The notes under the pieces: model-generated
What the model saw: the letters and a program-made list of their open reading frames with translations, nothing else
Database searches by the model: none
Told to the model about the DNA's origin: nothing
Program-made: the position numbers and the translations under genes
Assembly: GCA_947367855.1 (NCBI GenBank)
Contig: CANBFE010000045.1
Span: 1-20,565 of the forward strand
Reading direction: 5' to 3'
From: an uncultured Lachnospiraceae bacterium
GTDB taxonomy: Bacteria; Bacillota; Clostridia; Lachnospirales; Lachnospiraceae
DNA: 20,565 nt
Shown here: piece by piece, positions 1-7,509 of the stretch
Position numbering within the stretch: position 1 is the stretch's first letter
How the letters are laid out: the number at the start of each line of letters is the position of its first letter

Positions 1-2
1 AA

Positions 3-272
3 CAGCTTGCGGAACTGGCAAGGCAGAAGATCCGAAAGGGTGAATCCATAGCAGATATGCTTGATTTTCTGGACGAAGAGGATGTGGGAAAGTTTGCGTA
101 TGAGCAGTATGAACGGGGAAAGCCGGTGGCGGAATATTATGACTACATGGAAGACGGACAGTTGGAGGCATTGGCGAAAAGGAAAATAAAAAGCAGGGAA
201 TCCATAGCGGATATGCTTGACTATCTGGACAGTGATATACTGAAAAGAGTTATGCAGGAGCTTTTGGGGTGA
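3..272 (+). CDS. 3' end of an unidentified repeat-containing protein
   Basis: An open frame enters from the left edge (first full codon at 3) and stops with TGA at 270-272, so only the last 89 codons are visible; the methionine at 57 is internal. I do not recognise the family. The visible part is charged and probably helical. It contains a repeat: the segment beginning QLAELARQKIRKGESIADML recurs 52 residues later as QLEALAKRKIKSRESIADML, each followed by LD-[FY]-LD. The copies are also near-identical in DNA, so the duplication is recent or conserved. No catalytic motif, signal peptide or membrane segment is visible in this fragment. The next gene starts 173 bases downstream behind its own candidate promoter, so this gene is probably not in the same operon. 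Confidence 0.7.
   Translation, partial: QLAELARQKIRKGESIADMLDFLDEEDVGKFAYEQYERGKPVAEYYDYMEDGQLEALAKRKIKSRESIADMLDYLDSDILKRVMQELLG
42..230 (+). repeat. 52-codon direct repeat inside the partial left-edge gene
   Basis: Bases 42-74 and 198-230 match at 30 of 33 positions, offset by 156 bases, which is exactly 52 codons, so the reading frame is kept. At protein level the unit is about 52 residues with the core ESIADMLD[FY]LD. More copies may lie upstream of the window. Confidence 0.75.
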
Positions 273-316
273 GATTCTGCAGGCAGCCGGAACGCATGCC
301 GGATAATTAAAATTGG

Positions 317-345
317 TTTACGCGGCCGGAAAGATATGCTAAAAT
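317..345 (+). promoter_or_regulatory. Candidate sigma-A promoter for the STM4015-STM4011 operon
   Basis: A -35-like TTTACG (317-322), a 17-base spacer and TAAAAT (340-345) preceded by an extended -10 TG at 337-338. Transcription would begin near 352, giving a leader of about 95 bases before the ATG at 446. Judged by eye only. Confidence 0.5.
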
Positions 346-445
346 AGAGAAAAACAAGTATGTTCAATCTGTAAGCGTATATCAAATCCGGAACAGGAAA
401 GGAGGAGGCTGCGGCGGAGAGGAGAGGCTGCGGCACACAGGGGAA

Positions 446-1303
446 ATGGGAAAGAGCAAAACCTATTCTTACGACTATGACGATTATGAGAACGGTAAGA
501 ATGCGGAGACCATGGTGAAAGAGATTCTGGAGGATCCGGAGTTTCCGGAACTGGAGGAGCTGATCATCGGAGGATGGGGCGGTGAATTTGAGGATGACTG
601 CCAGCCTATCATAGACGGAATCATCGAAAATACGGATAGATTCAGTCATATTACCGGACTTTTCGTCGGCGACATGGATTTTGAAGTATGTGAGGTTTCC
701 TGGATTATGCAGGGAGATTACAGCGGCCTGTGGAAAGCCATGCCTCAATTGAAGGAACTTACCGTTAAGGGAAGCATGAACCTGACTCTGGGGGCAATCC
801 AACATGAAAACCTGGAGTCTCTGACGATTATCTGCGGCGGATTGGGGAAGGATGTGTTGGAGGAAATCTCCAGGGCAAAGCTTCCCAACCTGAAAAAGCT
901 TCTGCTCTACATCGGCATCGATGATTACGGGTTTGACGGGAACGCGGATACCGTCCGGGAGATGCTTGCAGCCTCGGATTTTCCGAAGCTTACGTATCTG
1001 GGCATTACGGACAGCGAGATTCAGGATGAACTGACAGAGGTGGTTCTGGAGAGCAAGTATATCCGTCAGATTACCACACTGGATCTGTCCAACGGAACGC
1101 TGACGGACAAAGGGGGAGAGCTTCTTCTGGAGAAGATTCCCGGACTTCCCAACATTGAGAAACTGGATCTGCACTATCACTATCTGTCGGATGAAATGAT
1201 GGAAAAACTGGATAATCTGTCCATTGACGTGGATGTGTCCGAGCAGGAGGAAGCGGATGAATGGGACGGCAAGCTGTGGTACAATGCCATGCTGACAGAA
1301 TGA
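446..1303 (+). CDS. STM4015-family leucine-rich-repeat protein
   Basis: A 285-residue soluble protein made largely of degenerate leucine-rich repeats: FPELEELIIGGW (33-44), PQLKELTVKG (100-109), ENLESLTIIC (121-130), LPNLKKLLLYIG (146-157), FPKLTYLGITDS (169-180), ITTLDLSNGTLTD (209-221) and LPNIEKLDLHYHYLSD (234-249). The N-terminus is rich in Tyr/Asp and the C-terminus is acidic. There is no signal peptide or membrane segment. Content and position, directly ahead of the ATP-grasp, hydrolase and two radical SAM genes, match the STM4015 family as I remember it. No enzymatic motif is visible, so a scaffold or binding role is the natural guess. The stop overlaps the next start (ATGA at 1300-1303), indicating translational coupling. 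AGGGGA lies unusually close to the ATG at 446, so the start is the least certain part; the next in-frame ATG is at 512. Confidence 0.85.
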   Translation: MGKSKTYSYDYDDYENGKNAETMVKEILEDPEFPELEELIIGGWGGEFEDDCQPIIDGIIENTDRFSHITGLFVGDMDFEVCEVSWIMQGDYSGLWKAMPQLKELTVKGSMNLTLGAIQHENLESLTIICGGLGKDVLEEISRAKLPNLKKLLLYIGIDDYGFDGNADTVREMLAASDFPKLTYLGITDSEIQDELTEVVLESKYIRQITTLDLSNGTLTDKGGELLLEKIPGLPNIEKLDLHYHYLSDEMMEKLDNLSIDVDVSEQEEADEWDGKLWYNAMLTE

Positions 1304-2367
1304 GCCGGATTCTGCTGGTCGGTACGGCGGGGAGTAAACGGAAGCTTTACTTTGAGCAGGCGGCTGCGGAGGCAGGGATTCCTGTGGATTTTCTGGACTG
1401 GAAGGAGATCTGGCGTTCCGGAAAGCCGACAGAACAGGGCACAGGTTTCGGCGTAGAGAATCCGGAGCAGTACATAGTTAAAATCGACGCGCCGGAGTGG
1501 GAGAGCAGCCGGCTGGAGGATTTGGCGGGGCTGACGGACAGGTATGGGGAATGGCTCCGCAGGCTTTCGGATCTTCCCGCAGGCGGCTTTCTGAATCATC
1601 CCCTGGAAATCGCGGAAGTTCTGGATAAGGGCAGATGCAAGGAGAAATTAATCCGCAATAACGTTCCGGCAACACAGATGTATGAGAAACGGTTTTCCTG
1701 CGGGGAAGAGCTGCTTGTTTTTATGGAAGAGCACAGGGTCAGTCAGGTGTTCGTGAAGCCGGTGAAGGGAGCGGGGGCGGCAGGTGTGGCGGCCCTGCGC
1801 TTTGCGCCGGGAAGCGGAAGGATTGCTCTGTATACCTGCGCCGCCCTGGAAGGCGGGCATATTTTCAATACAAAGCGTATGTATCGTTTGGAGGGGAAGA
1901 AAGGGGCTGTCTTTTTGGACAGTCTCTTAAAGTTGGACTGTGTTGTGGAGCGGTGGTACGGGAAGGCCTCGTTTCAGGGATACTGTTATGATCTGCGGGT
2001 GGTGGTTCAGGAAGGCCGTATTGATTATATTCTGCCCAGGCTGTCCAGGGGACCCATTACCAATCTGCACCTGAACAATCACTCCATGGAATTTGGAGAG
2101 CTGCATCTGGAGAAGGGGACGGAGGAGCGGATTGGGGACATCTGCACCAGGGCCGCAGAGTGCTGTCCCGGTCTCAAAAGCATCGGCATGGATGTACTTC
2201 TGGAACAGGGAAGCCTGGAACCGCGGATTATTGAGCTGAATGCCCAGGGCGATCTGCTCCACAGGGATGTGTATGGGGAGAACCGGATCTACAGGAGGCA
2301 GACTGCGATTATGGCGGAGATGGGGCGGAAGCTGCCATGCGGTAACGGCAGGGGAAATGGCCCATAA
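1300..2367 (+). CDS. STM4014-family ATP-grasp-like protein
   Basis: 355 residues. The start is placed at the ATG at 1300 because it overlaps the upstream stop as ATGA and gives the typical beginning MSRILLVGTAGS; an in-frame ATG at 1261 lies inside the previous gene. The layout fits the ATP-grasp fold: a Rossmann-like N-terminal part, a Lys/Gly-rich ATP loop FVKPVKGAGAAGV (151-163), a central DLRVVV strand (231-236), GPITNLHLNN (251-260), and a C-terminal GMDVL (306-310) with ELNAQGD (322-328), where Glu/Asn would bind metal and ATP. Such enzymes ligate a carboxylate to an amine or thiol through an acylphosphate. The substrate is unknown. It sits second in the five-gene cassette. The family name comes from recognition of the cassette, the ATP-grasp assignment from motifs. 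Confidence 0.85.
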   Translation: MSRILLVGTAGSKRKLYFEQAAAEAGIPVDFLDWKEIWRSGKPTEQGTGFGVENPEQYIVKIDAPEWESSRLEDLAGLTDRYGEWLRRLSDLPAGGFLNHPLEIAEVLDKGRCKEKLIRNNVPATQMYEKRFSCGEELLVFMEEHRVSQVFVKPVKGAGAAGVAALRFAPGSGRIALYTCAALEGGHIFNTKRMYRLEGKKGAVFLDSLLKLDCVVERWYGKASFQGYCYDLRVVVQEGRIDYILPRLSRGPITNLHLNNHSMEFGELHLEKGTEERIGDICTRAAECCPGLKSIGMDVLLEQGSLEPRIIELNAQGDLLHRDVYGENRIYRRQTAIMAEMGRKLPCGNGRGNGP

Positions 2368-2479
2368 GTTTCCGGTCATAGTATGCATCTGCAGGAAGCA
2401 GCAACAGTGCGGATGACATTTCCCTGACAGCACATAAGGGTGAGCGGACAGGAACCACAACGGAAAGGACGGAAGGAAG

Positions 2480-3394
2480 ATGAGCGAAGTACCTTTTTCG
2501 GCATTTCGGGCCAGTATGGAGGAAAAGAAATGTTCGGTTGATATGGAGCAGGTGGTGGGCAGATGCGATATTTTATTCGTGTGTCTGGATACCCTGCGTT
2601 ATGATGCCGCCATTGCGGAGGAGAAAGGCGGAGGGACCCCGATTCTGAACAGATACGGGGCATGGGAGAAGCGGCAGGCTCCCGGCAACTTTACTTATCC
2701 TTCCCACCACGCTATTTTCTCAGGTTTTCTGCCGTCAAAGGATGAGGCCAGGAGCATTGCGGAACAGGAGATGCTGTTTTTTCCCAGAAGCATGGGAATG
2801 GGAAAGGCAATTCCCAGGGGCTCCTATGGCTTTGATGCCAGTAATCTGGTGGAGGGGCTTCACGGGGACGGATATGATACCTGGTGTGTAGGCGGGGTGG
2901 CGTTCTTTGACAAGCGGTCAGCCATGGGAAGGGTGTTTCCTTCCTTTTTCGAGAAAAGCTACTGGAATCCCTCTTTTTCCTGCCCTGTGAAGGAAAGCAC
3001 GGGAAACCAGGTGGATTTTATCTTAAAGCGCCTGGAACAGAATACAGATCCCAGGAAGATTTTTCTGTATTTAAATGTGTGTGCCATCCACTATCCCAAT
3101 TATTTCTATCTGGGAAGGGAAGCGGCAGACCCGGAGCGGGAAGAAGCAGGAAAGCAGAGTGCAGGTACAGAGAGAAGAGGAAAAAACGACAGTCTGGAAA
3201 CCCACAGGGCGGCCCTGCGGTATGTGGACGGTGAACTGGGGAGGCTCTTCGACGCATGGAAGGAGAAACGGGGGGAGACCTTTGTGGTATGCTTTTCCGA
3301 CCACGGCACTTGTTATGGTGAAGACGGATATGTCTTCCACGGCGTGAATCATCCGGTGGTGAGTACAGTGCCTTATAAGCACTTTTTCCTGTAG
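2480..3394 (+). CDS. STM4013-family alkaline-phosphatase/sulfatase-superfamily hydrolase
   Basis: 304 residues with the metal and nucleophile motifs of the alkaline phosphatase superfamily. Strand ILFVCLDTLRYD (31-42) supplies the first metal-binding Asp (D37). GNFTYPSHHAIFSG (69-82) carries the likely nucleophile Thr72; H204 lies in CAIHYPNY; SDHG (273-276) and HGVNH (287-291) complete the di-metal site. It would hydrolyse or transfer a phosphate, phosphonate or sulfate ester, but the substrate is unknown. The usual sulfatase CxPSR box is absent, so no formylglycine maturation is expected. Unlike most sulfatases it has no signal peptide or anchor, which places the reaction in the cytosol. 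Residues about 212-240 form a charged, low-complexity insertion. The start at 2480 is supported by GGAAGG just upstream; ATGs at 2516 and 2540 are alternatives. A 112-base gap precedes it. Confidence 0.85.
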   Translation: MSEVPFSAFRASMEEKKCSVDMEQVVGRCDILFVCLDTLRYDAAIAEEKGGGTPILNRYGAWEKRQAPGNFTYPSHHAIFSGFLPSKDEARSIAEQEMLFFPRSMGMGKAIPRGSYGFDASNLVEGLHGDGYDTWCVGGVAFFDKRSAMGRVFPSFFEKSYWNPSFSCPVKESTGNQVDFILKRLEQNTDPRKIFLYLNVCAIHYPNYFYLGREAADPEREEAGKQSAGTERRGKNDSLETHRAALRYVDGELGRLFDAWKEKRGETFVVCFSDHGTCYGEDGYVFHGVNHPVVSTVPYKHFFL

Positions 3395-3421
3395 GGCGGG
3401 TATTTCGGGAAAGGGATTTTC

Positions 3422-4822
3422 ATGAACAGATATGTGCAGTATATGTACAGCTATCCCCACAAGACGGCGTACAGACCATTGAAAAATGAGAATCTGAGGG
3501 ATTACATGGAGAGTCTGGAAGGTGAAGGACACAGCTTGTATCTTCACCTTCCCTTTTGCGAAAGCAAGTGCGGCTACTGCAATCTGTTTTCCGTTGCAGG
3601 CTGCGGCAGGGATGCCATGGAGGCTTATCTGAAGACGCTGCTCAGGCAGATAGAGCAGTATAGGGAGATTTTGCCCAAAAGTACCAGGTTCGGGGATTTT
3701 ACCGTAGGGGGCGGCACGCCTCTGCTTCTGGATGCAGGGCAGTTGGAGCGGATGTTTCGGGCAGTGGGCTCATACATGCCCATGACTGAAAACTGCGAAA
3801 TCGTCATAGAAACTGCGCCAAAGCAGACCGACAGGGAGAAAGTGAGGTTGCTGAAGGAACTGGGTGTCACAAGAGTCAGCATGGGCATTCAAAGCTTTGC
3901 GGAGAAAGAACTCTTGTGGCTTGGCAGGCATCATGATGCCGGGAGAGCCCGGGAGGCGGCAGAGCTCCTGGCGGAGGCTGGTTTTGGCTGTGTCAATTTG
4001 GATTTTATCTATGGTTTGCCCGGGCAGACAGCGGAGAGTCTGACGGAGTCTCTGGAAAGGGCGGCTGCTTTTTCCCCGGAAGAAATATTTCTCTATCCCC
4101 TGTATATCAAGCACGGCGTTGGACTGGAAAGAACCGGGAAAGGCATTCTGTTGGATTCCGATCATACCTACCGTTTATATCTGGAGGGCGTATCCTGCCT
4201 GAAATCCCATGGATATGTGCAGGTTTCCATGCGTCGCTTTGTGAAGAAGGAAAAAGTTGATTATTTGTATACGGAATACCGAACAGATTCACAATTGGCA
4301 AAGAGAGGAGAAGATTCTCCGGAAGGGGGCGCGGAATTTCGGGAATGCGGTTTCACAGGGGCACTGGCACTGGGCTGCGGAGGAAGAAGTTATCTGGGAA
4401 GGCTTCACACTTGTACGCCTTACCAGATTACAAGGCAGGCTGCCATGAAGGAAATCCGGGAGTACCAAAGCAGAACAGATTTTCTGGCGGTTACCCATGG
4501 AATTCTGCTTTCCGATGAGGAAATCAGGAGACGATATGTGATCAGACATCTGCTGATTCGCCCCGGTATCCGGAAGCAGGCCTTTCAGGAACGTTTCGGA
4601 ATGGCGGTGACGGAAGCCTTTCCGATTCTGGCGGACTGGATGGAAGCGGGATGGGCGGAAGAAACGGACGGGTTTCTGCGTCTTACCCAGGAGGGATTGG
4701 GACTTTCGGACTATATCGGGCCAAAGCTGATTTCGGAGGAGATCAGGAGAAAAATGCAGGAGTGGGAGCAGATTTATGGGCAGGAAAACGGTTTCTTACA
4801 GGGGCAGTCTGAAAAGCTGTAA
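3422..4822 (+). CDS. STM4012-family HemN-like radical SAM protein
   Basis: 466 residues. A radical SAM core begins with LHLPFCESKCGYCNLF (41-56); the CX3CX2C cysteines C46, C50 and C53 would hold the [4Fe-4S] cluster that cleaves S-adenosylmethionine. GGGTP (96-100), followed by IETAPKQT, VSMGIQSF and NLDFIYGLPGQT, gives the usual order of the coproporphyrinogen III dehydrogenase (HemN/HemW)-like family. The C-terminal part (IRRRYVIRHLL onward) resembles the HemN C-terminal domain. Being HemN-like does not make it a heme enzyme; this family is defined by its cassette and its substrate is unknown. It starts 27 bases after the hydrolase gene and overlaps the next radical SAM gene by 47 bases, implying joint expression. 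Confidence 0.9.
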   Translation: MNRYVQYMYSYPHKTAYRPLKNENLRDYMESLEGEGHSLYLHLPFCESKCGYCNLFSVAGCGRDAMEAYLKTLLRQIEQYREILPKSTRFGDFTVGGGTPLLLDAGQLERMFRAVGSYMPMTENCEIVIETAPKQTDREKVRLLKELGVTRVSMGIQSFAEKELLWLGRHHDAGRAREAAELLAEAGFGCVNLDFIYGLPGQTAESLTESLERAAAFSPEEIFLYPLYIKHGVGLERTGKGILLDSDHTYRLYLEGVSCLKSHGYVQVSMRRFVKKEKVDYLYTEYRTDSQLAKRGEDSPEGGAEFRECGFTGALALGCGGRSYLGRLHTCTPYQITRQAAMKEIREYQSRTDFLAVTHGILLSDEEIRRRYVIRHLLIRPGIRKQAFQERFGMAVTEAFPILADWMEAGWAEETDGFLRLTQEGLGLSDYIGPKLISEEIRRKMQEWEQIYGQENGFLQGQSEKL

Positions 4823-5762
4823 TTATCGCTGTTCCTATTGTCCCTTTTCCAAACACAGGGCCCTGGCTTCCGAACTGGAGAGGGACAGACAGCAGTTTGC
4901 ACGTTTTTGCGGCAGTATAGAGGAGAGAGCGGAGGCGTTTGACATTGGGGCTGTCTTTGTGGCGCCCTACGGGGAGGCCGCAGTGCATCAATGGTACTGG
5001 GAGGGATTGGGAAGGCTTGCGGGACTGCCCGGGATCTGCCGGGTGGGAATCCAGACCAACCTGAGTTTTTCCGTGAAGGCATGCATGAACATTTTTGATC
5101 ATTACAGCAGGGGCGGAAGCGGGGAGGATACGGGGATAATTTCCTGTGAAGAGGAATGCGCGAGTCTGGATGAAAGGGAATTAAACCTGCAGAATCGGGA
5201 AAAACTCTGCATCTGGGCAACTTTTCATCCGGAGATGACAGATATCAATACCTTTGCGGACAAATGCCATGAACTGACGGCGCTTGGGGTAAGCTTATGC
5301 GCAGGAGCAGTGGGGGCGCCCGGTAATCTTTCTCTGCTTGCAGGACTGCGGGAAAAATTGTCCCCGGATATCTATCTGTGGATCAATAAAATGGACGGCC
5401 TGGGACGGAATTACACAGAGGAGGAGCGGAATGCCTTTTCCCGGATAGATCCTTTTTTTGAACAGGAATTGAAGGTTCCTGCCGCCGATGCAGCCATGTG
5501 CGGGGAGAGATGCTTTGTGGAGGCTGACGGCAGGGTGCATACCTGCAATATCAGCAAAGCGAAAACGGTAAACTGGTATGAGGGCAGCGAGGAGGAAATT
5601 TTCCGGCCCCTGTGCGGGAAAAGACGGTGCAGCTGTTATCTGGCCTATGGCGGAAGGGCGGATTTTGCGGGAAGGCAGTTTTTTGGCGAATATCCCCTTT
5701 TCCGTATCCTTGAAAGGCGGAGGGAGCGTAAAAACATTACATGGCAGAAGGGAGAACAATAA
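4776..5762 (+). CDS. STM4011-family radical SAM protein with C-terminal cysteine cluster
   Basis: 328 residues. The radical SAM motif lies very near the N-terminus: C15, C19 and C22 in SCNYRCSYCPFS. The C-terminal region has six further cysteines (C242, C246, C257, C280, C285, C287), including MCGERCF, VHTCNIS and CGKRRCSC. Their spacing recalls the SPASM/twitch auxiliary iron-sulfur domains of radical SAM enzymes that modify peptides or other substrates. Residues about 111-145 look like a hydrophilic insertion. The start at 4776 lies within the end of the STM4012-like gene, with GGGAG seven bases upstream. It cannot be moved downstream without losing the cysteine motif. The gene stops one base before the glucosidase ATG. 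The reaction is unknown; two radical SAM proteins in one cassette suggest sequential or paired chemistry on one substrate. Confidence 0.87.
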   Translation: MGRKTVSYRGSLKSCNYRCSYCPFSKHRALASELERDRQQFARFCGSIEERAEAFDIGAVFVAPYGEAAVHQWYWEGLGRLAGLPGICRVGIQTNLSFSVKACMNIFDHYSRGGSGEDTGIISCEEECASLDERELNLQNREKLCIWATFHPEMTDINTFADKCHELTALGVSLCAGAVGAPGNLSLLAGLREKLSPDIYLWINKMDGLGRNYTEEERNAFSRIDPFFEQELKVPAADAAMCGERCFVEADGRVHTCNISKAKTVNWYEGSEEEIFRPLCGKRRCSCYLAYGGRADFAGRQFFGEYPLFRILERRRERKNITWQKGEQ

Positions 5763-5763
5763 A

Positions 5764-7404
5764 ATGGAATATAATAACGAAATAAACAGATACAAGTGGT
5801 GGAAAACAGCGGTAATTTATCAGATTTATCCCCGCAGCTTTGCGGACAGCAACGGGGACGGCATAGGGGATCTGCAGGGAATTATTTCCAGATTGGACTA
5901 TCTGGAAAATCTGGGCATAGACGCGATCTGGCTTTCCCCGGTGTGCCGTTCGCCCCAGGATGACAACGGCTATGACATCTCCGATTACCAGGATATCGAT
6001 CCTATGTTCGGCACCCTGGAGGATATGGAGGAATTGATTTCAGAAGCAGGAAAGCGGCGTATCCGCATCATCATGGATCTGGTGCTGAACCATTCCTCGG
6101 ATGAGCATTTCTGGTTCAGGGAAGCGAGAAAGAGCCGGGAAAATCCCTATCATGATTACTATGTCTGGAGGGACGGCTCAGAGGGCGAACTTCCCAATGA
6201 CATGAGGGCAGTATTCGGAGGGCCTGCCTGGGAATGGGTGCCGGAGGTTGGACAGTATTACTTCCATCAGTTTTCCGTAAAGCAGCCGGATTTAAACTGG
6301 GAGAACCCCAGGCTGCGCAGGGAGATCTATGACATGATCAACTGGTGGATTGAAAAGGGTGTGGGCGGTTTCCGCCTGGATGTGATTGATCAGATTGCCA
6401 AGGATCCGGATCGGAAGATCACCAACAACGGCCCCAGGCTCCATGAATTTCTGCGGGAATTAAGCAGGGAGACTTTTCAGCAGGCAGACCTGGTCACTGT
6501 GGGAGAGGCCTGGGGAGCCACGACGGAACTGGCGAAGCTGTACAGTAATCCGGACAACAGTGAACTGTCCATGGTATTTCAGTTTGAGCATATCTGTCTG
6601 GATCAGATACCGGGAAAGGAAAAATGGGATCTGGCGCCCCTTCCTTTTCTGAAGCTGAAGGAAGTCTTTGGGCGTTGGCAGAGGGAGCTGTACGGGAAGG
6701 GGTGGAACAGCCTGTTCTGGAATAACCATGATCTGCCCAGGATTGTGTCCCGGTGGGGAAACGACGGAGAGTATCGGGTGGAATCTGCGAAAATGCTTGC
6801 CATTCTTCTGCACGGCATGCAGGGGACTCCCTATATTTATCAGGGCGAGGAACTGGGGATGACCAATGTGCGGTATGCGTTGGAGGAATATCGGGATATA
6901 GAGACGCTGAACCTGTATAAAGAGCGCCTGGAAAAAGGATATTCCCAAGAGGAGATTATGGAGTCCCTTTATGCCAAAAGCCGTGATAACGCAAGAACAC
7001 CCATGCAGTGGAATGACGGGGAAAATGCGGGATTTACGGAGGGCTCGCCCTGGATTCGGGTAAACCCCAATTATCGGGAGATCAATGCGGCCAGTCAGAT
7101 GACAGACGGCGAGTCCGTCTTCGGATGCTATCAGAGACTGATCCGTCTTCGGAAGGAATATTCTGTATTTGCAGACGGAGAGTTTAAGATGCTCCTGGAG
7201 GATGATGAGGATATTTTCGCCTATACCAGGACAGAAGCGTTTTCCCGGCTTCTGGTGGTCTGCAATTTCCATGACAGGGAGGTAAAGGTTTCTCTGAAGG
7301 AGCTTGATGATCCGGGAAAACTTCTTATCGCTAATTATCAGGAGGCGGAGCAGCCGACGGTTCTGCGTGCCTATGAGGCAAGAATGTACTGGAAGGAAAG
7401 GTAA
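5764..7404 (+). CDS. GH13 oligo-1,6-glucosidase / alpha-glucosidase
   Basis: 546 residues, the usual length for GH13 oligo-1,6-glucosidases, starting at the ATG at 5764 with a purine-rich site (AAGGGAGAA) upstream. A longer in-frame extension to 5578 runs through the previous gene and is not needed. Motifs: DSNGDGIGD (28-36), the calcium-site loop; IIMDLVLNH (102-110); GGFRLDVID (201-209) with nucleophile D206; VTVGEAWG (244-251) with acid/base E248; and NNHDLPR (320-326) with H322/D323. Val207 directly after the nucleophile is the residue associated with alpha-1,6 specificity (isomaltase type) in this subfamily. There is no signal peptide, so it acts on imported oligosaccharides. It follows the STM4011-like stop by one base, so it is almost certainly co-transcribed with the cassette. 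Confidence 0.93.
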   Translation: MEYNNEINRYKWWKTAVIYQIYPRSFADSNGDGIGDLQGIISRLDYLENLGIDAIWLSPVCRSPQDDNGYDISDYQDIDPMFGTLEDMEELISEAGKRRIRIIMDLVLNHSSDEHFWFREARKSRENPYHDYYVWRDGSEGELPNDMRAVFGGPAWEWVPEVGQYYFHQFSVKQPDLNWENPRLRREIYDMINWWIEKGVGGFRLDVIDQIAKDPDRKITNNGPRLHEFLRELSRETFQQADLVTVGEAWGATTELAKLYSNPDNSELSMVFQFEHICLDQIPGKEKWDLAPLPFLKLKEVFGRWQRELYGKGWNSLFWNNHDLPRIVSRWGNDGEYRVESAKMLAILLHGMQGTPYIYQGEELGMTNVRYALEEYRDIETLNLYKERLEKGYSQEEIMESLYAKSRDNARTPMQWNDGENAGFTEGSPWIRVNPNYREINAASQMTDGESVFGCYQRLIRLRKEYSVFADGEFKMLLEDDEDIFAYTRTEAFSRLLVVCNFHDREVKVSLKELDDPGKLLIANYQEAEQPTVLRAYEARMYWKER

Positions 7405-7432
7405 CTCCCGATCTGCCTCTGTTATTTATGGT

Positions 7433-7503
7433 CAGGGCTTTGCCTGTCCAACTGCTGTGAACGGAGTGAACCGTAATGCGGCGGACGGCAAGCCCTGTTT
7501 TTT
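7433..7503 (+). terminator. Intrinsic terminator closing the STM4015-glucosidase operon
   Basis: CAGGGCTTTGCCTGTCC (7433-7449) pairs with GGACGGCAAGCCCTG (7483-7497), with two bulged bases, around a 33-base loop that has a small inner hairpin (ACGG/CCGT). It is followed directly by six T (7498-7503) on the + strand. It sits between the glucosidase stop and the convergent Rpn-family gene. Confidence 0.8.
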
Positions 7504-7509
7504 CATCAA

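Noticed and set aside
221..1180. Long open frame on the - strand opposite the STM4015-like gene
   Set aside because: Its codon content mirrors the + strand gene, it has no family resemblance, and the + strand product shows clear leucine-rich repeats.
2368..2479. Possible small peptide gene in the 112-base gap (ATG at 2383, 14 codons)
   Set aside because: No Shine-Dalgarno site and no precursor-like features; I could not support a peptide substrate for the radical SAM proteins here.
5578..5763. N-terminal extension of the GH13 enzyme
   Set aside because: It lies wholly inside the STM4011-like gene in another frame; GH13 homology begins with the ATG at 5764, which has its own ribosome site.
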